Assembly (NCBI GenBank): GCA_020639075.1
Contig: JACKHI010000001.1
Coordinates: 1,426,001-1,490,000 of the forward strand
Reading direction: 5' to 3'
From: Phycisphaerales bacterium
GTDB lineage: Bacteria > Planctomycetota > Phycisphaerae > UBA1845 > UTPLA1
Length of the DNA stretch: 64,000 nt
The translations under genes were made by a program, and so were the position numbers. Below, piece after piece: positions 1-8,509 of the stretch (positions within the stretch are counted from its first letter, which is position 1; each line of letters begins with the position of its first letter). Under the pieces are notes generated by a model. That model made no database searches and was not told where the DNA came from. It was given only the letters and a program-made list of their open reading frames with translations.

Positions 1-182
1 ACTTCTCCCAAACGCCCGAATTTCCCTTTCCACGACCATTATCGTACCAGATTCGACACAATGGAAACAACTGCGATTCGATGTGGACCCCGTGAAAATG
101 TGCCCCAGAACCTGTGTCGGCAACCGAACATGCCGCCCCTCGCCTTGCCAAAAACCCAGACTCCGATTAAGAGACATCGTCC

Positions 183-644
183 ATGATTGACCGACATCAA
201 GCCCGAATTCTCGCCCTCCAATCGCTCTGCCAGTTCGAAGTCCTCGGTGCGGATTTTCTAGCACAACTCGACGACTTTCTGGCCGACGAGAAGCCCGACG
301 CGCCCGTTCGCGAATACGCCCGACGCCTCGTGCTCGAAACCCGGGACCGCATGCCGGAGCTCGATGCGGCCCTGCAAACGGTCGCCGACAACTGGGACCT
401 CAAACGCATGGCGCCGGTCGACCGGAACATCCTCCGCGTCGCCGCTTGCGAGATGAAGACTCAGCCGAACATACCGGCCAAAGTCGCCATTACCGAAGCC
501 GTCGAAATCGCCAAGGCATTCGGAACGGCGGAGTCCCCGGGCTTCATCAACGGAATCCTCGACGCCGTCCTCAAGAAACACCTGCTGGAACGCGACGACT
601 CGGAGGAACAAAGCCCGGTCGCCAATGAAGTCCGACCGCAATAA
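183..644 (+). CDS. nusB: Transcription antitermination factor NusB
   Basis: NusB is an all-helical RNA-binding protein that pairs with S10 (NusE) at boxA RNA to promote rRNA antitermination. The 153-residue product has the family length and layout: an RxxALQSLxQF start near residue 9, the central WDLKRMAPVDRNILRVAACEM region (about 70-95) and the C-terminal PAKVAITEAVEIAKAFG...GFINGILD signature (about 100-130). That C-terminal block is the most conserved part of the family and makes the call secure. The start has no clear Shine-Dalgarno; a weak TTGCCA-N17-TAAGAG lies 9 nt upstream of the ATG. It is followed 75 bp later by ftsY on the same strand, so the two may be co-transcribed. Confidence 0.95.
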   Translation: MIDRHQARILALQSLCQFEVLGADFLAQLDDFLADEKPDAPVREYARRLVLETRDRMPELDAALQTVADNWDLKRMAPVDRNILRVAACEMKTQPNIPAKVAITEAVEIAKAFGTAESPGFINGILDAVLKKHLLERDDSEEQSPVANEVRPQ

Positions 645-719
645 GATGTGGGCTGCATGCCGCCGGCACGACCTTGGAATACCTGAATCGAAACCTTCGA
701 CTCGCGACTCGTAACTCAC

Positions 720-1634
720 ATGGGCCTGTTTGACCGATTCAAGAAAGCACTCACGAAGACCCGCGACAAAGTCGTCTCGGGCCTGCGTTCCGTCCTGCCG
801 TTTGGTCGCCCCATCGACGAGGCTTTGCTCGACGACGTCTATGACACGATGATCACCGACGACTTCGGGCCGAAGACGGCGGACAACCTGATCGCCGCCG
901 TTCGAAACGCCTGGAAGAAGAAGGAGATTTCCGAGAGCCAGCACATTATCGAATTCCTCAAGAAGAACATCGTCGAACGCTGGCCCGACGACGTACGCCT
1001 CCTCGCCAAAGCTCCGAGCGGGCCGACTGTCGTCCTCGTCGCGGGCATCAACGGCTCAGGTAAGACGACCAGCGTCGCCAAACTCGCCAACCACTTGAAG
1101 AAGAATGGCAAGAAAGTCGTCCTCGCGGCGTGCGACACCTATCGCGCGGCCGCTGTCGCACAACTGACAGAGTGGGCCGGTCGTTGCGGCGTCGACATCG
1201 TGAAACACGACCAAGGCGCAGACCCGGGCGCCGTCGCCTACGATGCGACCGAAGCCGCCATCGCCCGTAACGCGGACATCCTCCTCGTCGACACCGCCGG
1301 CCGTCTCCACACGCAGGACAACCTGATGCGCGAACTCAACAAGATTCAGCGCGTCATTGAGAAGAAGATCCCCGGCGCCCCGCACGAGGTCCTCCTCGTT
1401 CTCGACGCCACGATCGGCCAGAACGCTGTGCAGCAGGCGAAACACTTCAGCGAACACGTGCGCGTTAGCGGCATCATCCTCGCCAAACTCGACGGCAGTG
1501 CCAAAGGCGGAATCGTCGTCGGCATCCGCGACCAACTCGACGTCCCCGTTAAGTACGTCGGCCTCGGCGAACAGATCGACGACATCGAACCCTTCGATCC
1601 GCAGCTCTTCGTCGACGCCCTCTTCGCCGAGTAG
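720..1634 (+). CDS. ftsY: Signal recognition particle receptor FtsY
   Basis: FtsY is the membrane-associated SRP GTPase that docks SRP-ribosome complexes for co-translational insertion. The 304-residue product is the NG domain alone: an N-terminal helical bundle, the P-loop GINGSGKTTSVAKLA (about residue 112), the DTYRAAA motif, the DTAGR G3 motif and the TKLD-type G4 motif seen as AKLDGSAKGG near 260. The acidic A domain of enterobacterial FtsY is absent, which is common in other phyla. FtsY rather than Ffh is favoured because the methionine-rich M domain is missing. It lies 75 bp after nusB on the same strand; no strong ribosome-binding site is visible before the ATG. Confidence 0.95.
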   Translation: MGLFDRFKKALTKTRDKVVSGLRSVLPFGRPIDEALLDDVYDTMITDDFGPKTADNLIAAVRNAWKKKEISESQHIIEFLKKNIVERWPDDVRLLAKAPSGPTVVLVAGINGSGKTTSVAKLANHLKKNGKKVVLAACDTYRAAAVAQLTEWAGRCGVDIVKHDQGADPGAVAYDATEAAIARNADILLVDTAGRLHTQDNLMRELNKIQRVIEKKIPGAPHEVLLVLDATIGQNAVQQAKHFSEHVRVSGIILAKLDGSAKGGIVVGIRDQLDVPVKYVGLGEQIDDIEPFDPQLFVDALFAE

Positions 1635-1980
1635 TTTGCTCGTCACCCGTTGATGTCCGCGGCGGTTTTCTGGAACAAACGCTCGCAGTCGCCGAGTCGG
1701 CATTCGCATGGCCGGGGCGATAACACACGCGCGATCGTACGCAGAGACACGGACCAATCCATGGGGGCGTGCACAACCGCACGACTTGATTCGCCTGGCG
1801 AATCTCGGACTCGACGCCGACGGTGCATGACTCGATGGTCCTTCCCCGAAACGTGCTTGCGGACTGGCAACATCCCTTCCCAATCCGCTAAGATATGTGC
1901 TGGCATCTCTTCAAGGGGGATTCCATAACTTCACATCAGGGTCGGGATAGTGGCTTGTTCGGTGGAGGACGACCGGCGGA
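1635..1980. other. Intergenic region ftsY to endonuclease gene
   Basis: About 345 bp without a convincing gene on either strand. A possible -10 (TAAGAT) lies near 1890, and a GGAGG about 13 nt before the next ATG may serve the downstream gene. No terminator hairpin with a T-run follows ftsY. Confidence 0.5.
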
Positions 1981-4719
1981 ATGTTCACGCATAACGAAAT
2001 GAATCGATCGCGATCTGCAATCGCGACGCGCTCGAAACTCGCGCTTCTTCTCATCACGCTGTCTCTCGCCACGCTGTCAAATGCTGCGCCCCCCGCAGGG
2101 TATTATGACTCTGTCGACACGACGTCTAGCGCGACGCTGCGTACCACGCTCCACAACGTGATCAAGGATCACACGCGCTATCCATACACATCATCGTCCA
2201 CGGACACATGGGACATCCTCGAAGAAGCCCAACAGGACCCCGCGAACTCGAGTCACATCATCGATGTCTACGGCAACAAGAGCATTGCCAAGATCGGCGG
2301 AGGAACGGGGCCCTACAACCGCGAACACTCGTGGCCCAAGTCCTACGGCTTCCCGAATGACGGTAATGACAACTATCCCTACACCGACTGCTTCCAGCTC
2401 TTCCTTTGCGACAGCGACTACAATTCCGCCCGGAGCAACAAGCCCTTCCGATATTGCGATGCCGGCTGTACCGAGGAACCGACCGTGTTCAACAACGGTC
2501 AAGGCGGCGGCGCGGGTGGATATCCCGGCAATTCCAATTGGACATCCGGCAATTTCACGCTCGGCACCTGGGAAGTCTGGGCCGGCCGTCGCGGCGATAT
2601 CGCCCGCGCACAGTTCTATCTCGACGTGCGCTACGAAGGCGGCGTCCACGGCATCACCGGCGCCCCGGAGCCCGATTTGATTCTGACGGACAATGAAGCA
2701 CTTATCGACAGTTCCAACACCGGTCAGAATCGATCCGTCGCATACATGGGGATGCTCTCGGTCCTGCTTCAATGGCATCTGCAGGATCCCGTCGATGACT
2801 GGGAACGCCATCGCAACGACATCGTCGCCAGCTACCAGGGAAATCGAAATCCGTTCATTGATCACCCCGAATGGGTCGACTGCATCTTCAACGGCGTCTG
2901 CGGCGGCATCGCCGCGCCAACAGGCCTTTCAGCCGTCGCCGGCGACAGCGCCGTCAGCCTGTCGTGGAACGCGAACGCGGAACCCGATCTCAGCGGATAC
3001 AACATCTATCGCTCGACAACCTCCGGCGGTCCTTACGCGCAGCTCAACGGCGCCGTCGTCAACACGAACGCGTACAACGACACGACCGTCGTCAACGGCA
3101 CGACTTACTTCTACGTCGTCACGGCCGTCAACACAGGCGCTGACGAATCGTCATACAGCGACGAAGCATCAGGCACGCCCAACACGAACACAGGAGGCGC
3201 GCCCGCCGCGCCCGTCGGATTGAACGCCGTCGCGAACGACGGCAGCGTCAGCCTCTCGTGGATGGCAAACGCAGAACCCGACCTCTCTGGTTACAACGTC
3301 TATCGCTCGACTGTTTCCGGCGGACCCTACGCGCCCCTGAACGGCGCCCTCGTACTGACGAGTGCATACAACGACAACGCTGTCGTCAACGGCACGACCT
3401 ACTTCTATGTCGTCACGGCCGCCAACACCTCCGCCGAGGAATCGCCGAATAGCGGCGAAGTCTCTGCGATGCCGCATGCGAACACAGGCGGAAACGCGGG
3501 TCCGCCGTGGATTAACGAATTTCATTACGACAACGCAGGCGGCGATACGGGCGAGTTCTTCGAAATCGCCGGCGCTGCGGGCACCGATCTGACCAACTGG
3601 AAAGTCATCGGCTACAACGGAAACGGCGGCGTCACGTACGACCAGGTCAATCTGTCGGGCGTCATCCCGGATCAGGGCGGATGTATGGGCACGCTCGCAT
3701 TCGACATGATCGGCATGCAGAACGGCGCCCCCGACGGTCTCGCCCTCGTCGATCCTTCTGACAACGTGATTCAGTTCATCAGCTATGAAGGAAGCTTTGT
3801 TGCGACCAACGGCCTCGCATCAGGAATGGCGTCGACTGACATCGGCGTCAGCGAGCAGCCCGCACCGCCCATCGGCGACTCACTTCAGCTGTCCGGCACC
3901 GGCAGCGCCTACGAGGACTTCGTCTGGCAGTCGGCCGCCGCAAATACGCAGGGCAATGTCAACACCGGCCAGTCGTTCAACGGATGCAGCAGCGATACGA
4001 CGCCGCCCGACGCGCCAACGGCGCTCAGTGCCGTCGCCGCGAACGCCGCCGTCAATCTCTCCTGGACCGGCAGCACGGCCTCTGACCTCGACGGCTACAA
4101 CATCTATCGCTCGCAAACCCCCGGCGGGCCATACTCGCAACTCAACGGCGCGCTCGTCGGCAATAACGTCATGCTCGACAACACGGCCGCGAACTGCACG
4201 ACGTACTACTTCGTCGTGACGGCCGTCGACACATCCGGCAACGAAAGCGGATTTAGCAACGAGGCCAATGCAACGCCGTCTCTCTCCGGCGCCGCAGCCG
4301 CCGACTGCGACGACAACGAAATCCCCGACGAATGCCAGGCCGATTCCGACAACGACGGTTTGATCGACGCCTGTGACGCCTGCCCCAATGACGAAAACAA
4401 GATCGCGCCGGGCGTCTGCGGCTGCGGCGTCGCCGACGCTGACAGTGACAACGACGGCACGCCGGATTGCAACGACCTCTGTCCGAACGACCCCGACAAG
4501 ATCGCGCCGGGTAACTGCGGCTGCAACAACCCCGATATCGCAAACGGCGACTTCAACGAAGACGGCCTCGTCAACGGTCTCGACATTCAGCAGTTCGTCA
4601 CCGCGCTGACGTCCGGTTCGCCGACGCCGACAGAACTGTGTCACGGCGACTTCGACAACCTCAACGGCGTCGATGCGGCGGACATCGCGCCAATGATCGA
4701 CATGCTGCTGGCGCCTTGA
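1981..4719 (+). CDS. Secreted modular endonuclease I with FN3, lamin-tail-like, TSP3 and dockerin-type regions
   Basis: A 912-residue exported nuclease. After a signal peptide (hydrophobic to about residue 36) comes an endonuclease I domain (about 40-300) with the active-site motif NREHSWPKS and the family SDYNSARSN-type segment. Three fibronectin III repeats follow: about 310-400, 408-495 and 676-765, the first two nearly identical. Between repeats 2 and 3 lies a lamin-tail-like region (about 505-665, starting INEFHYDNAGGD). The C terminus has thrombospondin type 3 calcium repeats (DSDNDGLIDACDACPND) and a dockerin-like pair (NGDFNEDGLVNGLDIQQFV, about 855-912). It probably degrades extracellular DNA, with the C-terminal modules used for attachment; the substrate is inferred from the family. 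The start could alternatively be Met-7 at 1999. Confidence 0.9.
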   Translation: MFTHNEMNRSRSAIATRSKLALLLITLSLATLSNAAPPAGYYDSVDTTSSATLRTTLHNVIKDHTRYPYTSSSTDTWDILEEAQQDPANSSHIIDVYGNKSIAKIGGGTGPYNREHSWPKSYGFPNDGNDNYPYTDCFQLFLCDSDYNSARSNKPFRYCDAGCTEEPTVFNNGQGGGAGGYPGNSNWTSGNFTLGTWEVWAGRRGDIARAQFYLDVRYEGGVHGITGAPEPDLILTDNEALIDSSNTGQNRSVAYMGMLSVLLQWHLQDPVDDWERHRNDIVASYQGNRNPFIDHPEWVDCIFNGVCGGIAAPTGLSAVAGDSAVSLSWNANAEPDLSGYNIYRSTTSGGPYAQLNGAVVNTNAYNDTTVVNGTTYFYVVTAVNTGADESSYSDEASGTPNTNTGGAPAAPVGLNAVANDGSVSLSWMANAEPDLSGYNVYRSTVSGGPYAPLNGALVLTSAYNDNAVVNGTTYFYVVTAANTSAEESPNSGEVSAMPHANTGGNAGPPWINEFHYDNAGGDTGEFFEIAGAAGTDLTNWKVIGYNGNGGVTYDQVNLSGVIPDQGGCMGTLAFDMIGMQNGAPDGLALVDPSDNVIQFISYEGSFVATNGLASGMASTDIGVSEQPAPPIGDSLQLSGTGSAYEDFVWQSAAANTQGNVNTGQSFNGCSSDTTPPDAPTALSAVAANAAVNLSWTGSTASDLDGYNIYRSQTPGGPYSQLNGALVGNNVMLDNTAANCTTYYFVVTAVDTSGNESGFSNEANATPSLSGAAAADCDDNEIPDECQADSDNDGLIDACDACPNDENKIAPGVCGCGVADADSDNDGTPDCNDLCPNDPDKIAPGNCGCNNPDIANGDFNEDGLVNGLDIQQFVTALTSGSPTPTELCHGDFDNLNGVDAADIAPMIDMLLAP

Positions 4720-4800
4720 CCTGCGGCGCCGGCAATCCGGCCGGCAGCCATCCATCACCCGCCACATCGCCGGATCGCGACGCCAAGCCTCTGAGATTAT

Positions 4801-4830
4801 AGAAAAAGGGCGGATCGAAGGATCCGCCCT
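4801..4830 (-). terminator. Intrinsic terminator of the minus-strand gene at 4873-5724
   Basis: A perfect 10-bp inverted repeat, AGGGCGGATC and GATCCGCCCT, with a 4-nt loop at 4807-4830. On the minus strand it is followed by TTTTTCT, so it terminates the minus-strand gene that stops at 4873 rather than the plus-strand nuclease gene. Confidence 0.85.
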
Positions 4831-4872
4831 GCGTGACGCGTCGATTCTGAATAATGAAACCGCTCGATCCGC

Positions 4873-5724
4873 CTACTCCGACGGCGGATTCTCAGCCTTC
4901 TCGATGTCCTTGCAGACGAGATATCGCTCAGCCGCACGGGCGGACTCCGTCGCAAAGTGCTTCGTCGCATTGATGATGCATTTGGCCAGCTTGTCGGGAT
5001 TGCCCTCGAACGGCGGATTACTGTGCGGACGCGGCGCATACGCACGATTGCACTTTTCGATATCGGCCGTGCATGCGTTGAATGCGGCCTGAAGATCCAG
5101 GGTAAATTGCTCTTCGCAGCCGACGTTGTTGTCATCCGCAGCGGCGGCGGCGACCGCCAACCCGGGGACCAACGGCGTCATGGTTGGCGCCGTCACGACG
5201 ACGCTCGGCATGACATCGATATTGACAAACGTCTTTGTTTCGTAGCCGATTGACGTTCCGGCCGATTTCTCCTCATCCAGCTTGGTGCCGTAGTAGCTCC
5301 ATGCCGTCTGACCCTTCGTCCAGACATGAATCGCCGTCGGCGCCACGACAATCTGATTCGGCCCCGGCGTCGGGGCCCCCGCCGTTCGCCAGCGGTTCAG
5401 GATGGCCATGCCGCCCCCCTCGACGTATTCCACAAGTTCGCTCGAATACGACGGCGCAGTTTCCGAATGCACATCCGCGACCACGACAACGGCCCACGGC
5501 TTCGCCGGGATCGCCTCTCGGAAAATGTTCTCCGACGTCACGACCTCAACGGCGTACCCGGCCGAAATCGAAGCCTGGACGTAAGGCACCGCCCACACGA
5601 TCGCGCCGGGCGAATTGTCCGTGTATACAAGCACTTCCGTCCCCGGCAGCGGGTCCGCAGCCCGAGACGCTCCAGCCCAACCCAGCACCATGACAATAAC
5701 CATGGTGGCAAACTGTCTTCCCAT
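4873..5724 (-). CDS. Exported protein of unknown function
   Basis: A 283-residue product starting MGRQFATMVIVMVLGWAGA, a clear signal peptide ending near the RAA/DP junction. The start at 5724 is chosen because GGAG lies 8-9 nt upstream; the frame stays open further upstream without a better site. The mature part has an alpha/beta character (EVLVYTDNSPGAIVWAVPYVQASI, then VVVVADVHSE) resembling a Rossmann-like or glutamine-amidotransferase-like fold (inference). The C-terminal region has cysteines near CEEQFTL, ACTADIEKCN and AKCIINA that could form disulphides. I recognise no family. It is a single gene followed by a good terminator, divergent from the gene at 6183. Confidence 0.7.
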   Translation of the reverse strand: MGRQFATMVIVMVLGWAGASRAADPLPGTEVLVYTDNSPGAIVWAVPYVQASISAGYAVEVVTSENIFREAIPAKPWAVVVVADVHSETAPSYSSELVEYVEGGGMAILNRWRTAGAPTPGPNQIVVAPTAIHVWTKGQTAWSYYGTKLDEEKSAGTSIGYETKTFVNIDVMPSVVVTAPTMTPLVPGLAVAAAAADDNNVGCEEQFTLDLQAAFNACTADIEKCNRAYAPRPHSNPPFEGNPDKLAKCIINATKHFATESARAAERYLVCKDIEKAENPPSE

Positions 5725-6182
5725 ACAAGAAATCTCCACTGTTGTTGCCGACGGCAACATGCCCAAGATGAAGTGTTGGAAGGAAGCCGGCCGACCTTCC
5801 AGTTCAAGACTTCCCCTGGCGACAACTTTCTCATCGCCCCTTCCAGTATCCCCTATATGCGACCAAACAATCGTGCGTCAAGAGAATTCCAGATCGCTCC
5901 GCCGCAATTCACGCCCCAACGCCACCCGTTTGGCAGTTTACCTGATCCTCGAATTCCGCAATCACGGCCCGCGGTCCCATCGCCCCGACCTTCGCGAATC
6001 CAGGTGTAAGGGCAACGCACGCCCTCCGGAGCGATTCTCTAATTTCCGATATGAGCCGCACTATTTTCGACGCAGCGCGTGACAACTAGAGCGTGTACGT
6101 CGCTTTCAACCTCGGCGAAAAGAGCACAGGCTTGCTCCGCCCTGAACAAGCGACCGACTTTGGCCGCATTGGGAGAACTGAA
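5725..6182. other. Divergent intergenic region
   Basis: About 460 bp between two divergently transcribed genes. I see no gene, tRNA or strong palindrome. It should hold both promoters, but no near-consensus pair stands out. Confidence 0.4.
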
Positions 6183-6539
6183 ATGTCGACAACGCAGACT
6201 GCGGCCGTGGATGGGAACGACGTCGAGAGTGGCAAGCTCTTTGCGATCTTGAGCTACATTATTCCATTCTTCTTCCTCGTTCCCCTCATCCAGCGCACCA
6301 ACAGCTTCGCACGATTCCACGCCCGACAGGCCGTATCGATCCTCCTGTTGGCAATCACGTTGAGCGTCGTCGCCTGGTTCCTCCCGCTGTCGCTCCTCGG
6401 AATCGTATCGCCGGTTTTCCTGCTGGCGCAACTTACGATGATCGTCATTGGCATCGTTCACGCCGCGAGGGGCGAAGCCAAGCAACTGCCCATTCTCGGC
6501 GAGTACGCCGAACGATTCCTCCAGAAACTCGGCACGTAG
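6183..6539 (+). CDS. Small multi-pass membrane protein, DUF4870/Tic20-like
   Basis: A 118-residue protein with three predicted membrane segments: FAILSYIIPFFFLVPLI (about 20-36), ILLLAITLSVVAWFLPLSLLG and PVFLLAQLTMIVIGIVHA. The arrangement with an ARFHARQA loop between segments 1 and 2 is typical of DUF4870/Tic20-like small membrane proteins, whose bacterial role is unknown. The start at 6183 (MSTTQ) is preferred over an upstream GTG because GGGAG lies about 10 nt before it. It converges with the ribosomal protein operon. Confidence 0.75.
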   Translation: MSTTQTAAVDGNDVESGKLFAILSYIIPFFFLVPLIQRTNSFARFHARQAVSILLLAITLSVVAWFLPLSLLGIVSPVFLLAQLTMIVIGIVHAARGEAKQLPILGEYAERFLQKLGT

Positions 6540-6657
6540 CGAACAGCGCCGACGATTCGTCCTGACCATCTGCACAGCGTCATCCGCCGCGATCAGGTCA
6601 GGTGCTGCACCGTTTCACGCCATCCAAACGACCGAGGAATCCTCGACATCACCATCA

Positions 6658-6693
6658 GAAAAAAAGGCCTCATGCGAAACCGCATGAGGCCTT
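6658..6693 (-). terminator. Intrinsic terminator of the rplM-rpsI operon
   Basis: A perfect 13-bp stem (AAGGCCTCATGCG / CGCATGAGGCCTT, 6664-6693) with a 4-nt loop, followed on the minus strand by a run of T from the oligo-A at 6659-6665. It lies 34 bp past the rpsI stop. Confidence 0.92.
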
Positions 6694-6727
6694 GAGAATT
6701 CGTTGATTGTCGTTAGCAGTTCGAACG

Positions 6728-7246
6728 TTAACGCTTGGAGAACTGGAATCGCTTGCGGGCGCCCGGCTGCCCCGGCTTCTTGCGTTCGACCTTTCGATCG
6801 TCGCGCGTCAGGTAGCCGCCGTCCCGCAGGGCCGGCTCGAATTCCGTGTTCGCCGTCATCAACGCTCGTGCAAGACCGAGCATGACCGCGCCGGCCTGCC
6901 CCGTCGAACCGCCGCCATACACGCTGACAAACACGTCGAACTTGCCGACTGTCTTTGTCGCCGTCAGCGGCGCGATCGCATCCGAGCGAAGTCGATCGGC
7001 ACAGAAGTATGTGTCGACTTCCTTCTTGTTCACGATGAACTTTCCGCTGCCCGCCTTGATGCGGACGCGTGCGACCGACGTCTTGCGCCGTCCGGTGCCC
7101 CAGAAGTAGCCGCCGGCTTCGACGCCGCGACGCTTGATCTCGCGCTGCGGCTCGGCCGTCGGCGCCGGGCTGTCGCCCATCGTGACGCTCGGCAGATCCG
7201 CCGAACGCGTCGTTTCCGTATTCGTCATATTCGGTTCGTCAGACAC
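6728..7246 (-). CDS. rpsI: 30S ribosomal protein S9 (uS9)
   Basis: S9 is a small-subunit head protein whose C-terminal tail reaches the P-site tRNA. The product has GRRKTSVARVRIKAGSG near residue 51, the YGGGSTGQAGAVMLGLARAL segment and the invariant C-terminal FSKR. It is 172 residues long, about 40 more than usual; the extra N-terminal stretch (TETTRSADLPSVTMGDSPAPTAEP) is polar and probably disordered. The GTG start at 7246 is supported by AGGAG about 10 nt upstream and lies 21 nt after the rplM stop, so the two are co-transcribed as in most bacteria. An internal ATG six codons in is an alternative. Confidence 0.96.
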   Translation of the reverse strand: MSDEPNMTNTETTRSADLPSVTMGDSPAPTAEPQREIKRRGVEAGGYFWGTGRRKTSVARVRIKAGSGKFIVNKKEVDTYFCADRLRSDAIAPLTATKTVGKFDVFVSVYGGGSTGQAGAVMLGLARALMTANTEFEPALRDGGYLTRDDRKVERKKPGQPGARKRFQFSKR

Positions 7247-7267
7247 GCTTTAGGAACTCCTGATCGG

Positions 7268-7720
7268 CTAGACCCGCGTCAGATCGAGGGACTGGCACTG
7301 TTGCGCCTGATGCGGATGTTCGCCGCCGGCGTAAATCTTCAGCTTCTTGAGAATTCGACGGCCGTGCGCGCTCTTCGGCAGCATTCGCTTGACCGCGATT
7401 TGGATGATTCGCTCGGGATGCCGCTGCTTCATCACGTTGTACGGCGTGACTTTCAGACCGCCCGGATGGTAGGAATACGCCTGGTAGGCCTTGGTTTCCG
7501 CCTTGCGGCCCGTCAAGCGGATCTTGTCTGCATTCGTCACGACGATGAAATCGCCCGTATCGACATGCGGCGTGTACGTGGGCTTGTGCTTGCCCATCAA
7601 CACTGTCGCCAGTTTGACGGCCAGCCGGCCGAGAACCGCGCCGTCCGCATCCACGTGATACCACTCTCGCTCAACCTCGCGAGGCTTGGCCTGATAGCAT
7701 TTGTCCGTTACGGCTGACAT
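7268..7720 (-). CDS. rplM: 50S ribosomal protein L13 (uL13)
   Basis: L13 is an early-assembly large-subunit protein. The 150 residues carry EWYHVDADGAVLGRLAVKLA near residue 19, the GDFIVVTNADKIRLTGRKAETKAY core and the MLPKSAHGRRILKKLKIYAGGEHPH region, all typical of L13. AGGA lies about 9 nt before the ATG. It is the first gene of the rplM-rpsI operon, with a promoter at 7776-7803 and a terminator at 6658-6693. Confidence 0.97.
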   Translation of the reverse strand: MSAVTDKCYQAKPREVEREWYHVDADGAVLGRLAVKLATVLMGKHKPTYTPHVDTGDFIVVTNADKIRLTGRKAETKAYQAYSYHPGGLKVTPYNVMKQRHPERIIQIAVKRMLPKSAHGRRILKKLKIYAGGEHPHQAQQCQSLDLTRV

Positions 7721-7775
7721 CGTTGCAATTCCTGTGCTTTCAACTTATTGCGCACCGCCGGTGCCGAAACCCCGT

Positions 7776-7803
7776 AGTTTAGACGCCAGGTGCGACCCGT
7801 CAA
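7776..7803 (-). promoter_or_regulatory. Sigma70-type promoter for rplM-rpsI
   Basis: On the minus strand TTGACG (7798-7803), a 16-bp spacer, then TAAACT (7776-7781), about 55 bp upstream of the rplM start. Both boxes are near consensus and placement fits the operon; transcription itself is not shown. Confidence 0.65.
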
Positions 7804-7886
7804 GGGCCAGAACCCCCGAAATGGCCCACCGGCCGGCCGACGGCCCGAATAAAGGCTCCAGGCCGAAGACAAGCCACAATTCCTGA

Positions 7887-7915
7887 TTCGAGCAGGGCTT
7901 GCGGATCGATATAAT
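7887..7915 (+). promoter_or_regulatory. Candidate promoter for the ACT-domain gene
   Basis: A perfect TATAAT (7910-7915) with TTCGAG 17 bp upstream. It lies 73 bp before the ATG at 7989, which has its own AGGA-type ribosome site. Confidence 0.55.
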
Positions 7916-7988
7916 CCCCATCGGGGCCTGACCCCGCGATCCGCCGACCCGGATTGCCGCCCAACCCCACTCGGAAGGAACGCTTCGC

Positions 7989-8447
7989 ATGTTTTCCCAG
8001 GTTACGCAGTTTTCCATCTTCCTCATCAACAAACCGGCAATCCTCGCAAAAGTCTGCGAGTCCCTGGCCGAGAAGAAGGTCAACCTCCGAGCCATCACGC
8101 TCATGGATTCCGTCGAGCACGGCGTCTTTCGAATCGTCCCCGAAAATCCCGAAAAGTGTCGCGAGGTTCTGAAGAAACTCGATCTGCCCATGACAGAGAC
8201 TGACGTACTCTGCACCGAAATGCCCAATCGCCCGGGCGCCCTCGCCGACCTGTGCACGATCCTCAACCACGAGCGAATCAGCATCAAGTACGCCTATGTT
8301 ACCAGCGGCGCCGGCGGCGGCCGCACCATCGGCATCTTCAAGGTCAACGACGCGAAGAAGGCGCTGAAGATCAAACCCGCCGGCAAGTCCAAGGGACGCC
8401 GCGAAAAGCAGATCGCCAGAACGTCACGCGCCATCCGCGGAAATTAA
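7989..8447 (+). CDS. Tandem ACT-domain protein
   Basis: A 152-residue protein made of two ACT domains: QFSIFLINKPAILAKVCESLAEKKVNLRAI (from residue 7) and a second one beginning DVLCTEMPNRPGALADLCTIL (about 75). ACT domains bind small ligands, usually amino acids, at domain interfaces. No enzyme domain is attached, so it is probably a stand-alone ligand sensor; which process it serves cannot be read here. The C-terminal tail (KPAGKSKGRREKQIARTSR) is very basic, which is unusual and may contact nucleic acid or a partner (inference). AAGGAA precedes the ATG at a good distance. It is divergent from rplM. Confidence 0.85.
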   Translation: MFSQVTQFSIFLINKPAILAKVCESLAEKKVNLRAITLMDSVEHGVFRIVPENPEKCREVLKKLDLPMTETDVLCTEMPNRPGALADLCTILNHERISIKYAYVTSGAGGGRTIGIFKVNDAKKALKIKPAGKSKGRREKQIARTSRAIRGN

Positions 8448-8509
8448 GGCGGCCGCTCCGCACTGCGAAGCGACCGCCGTCGCGCCTGCACATCAATCGA
8501 AACCGCTTC

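Noticed and set aside
5326..6009. Open frame of 227 codons on the plus strand
   Set aside because: Antisense to the exported protein at 4873-5724, with low-complexity Arg/Pro/Ser content and no ribosome site.
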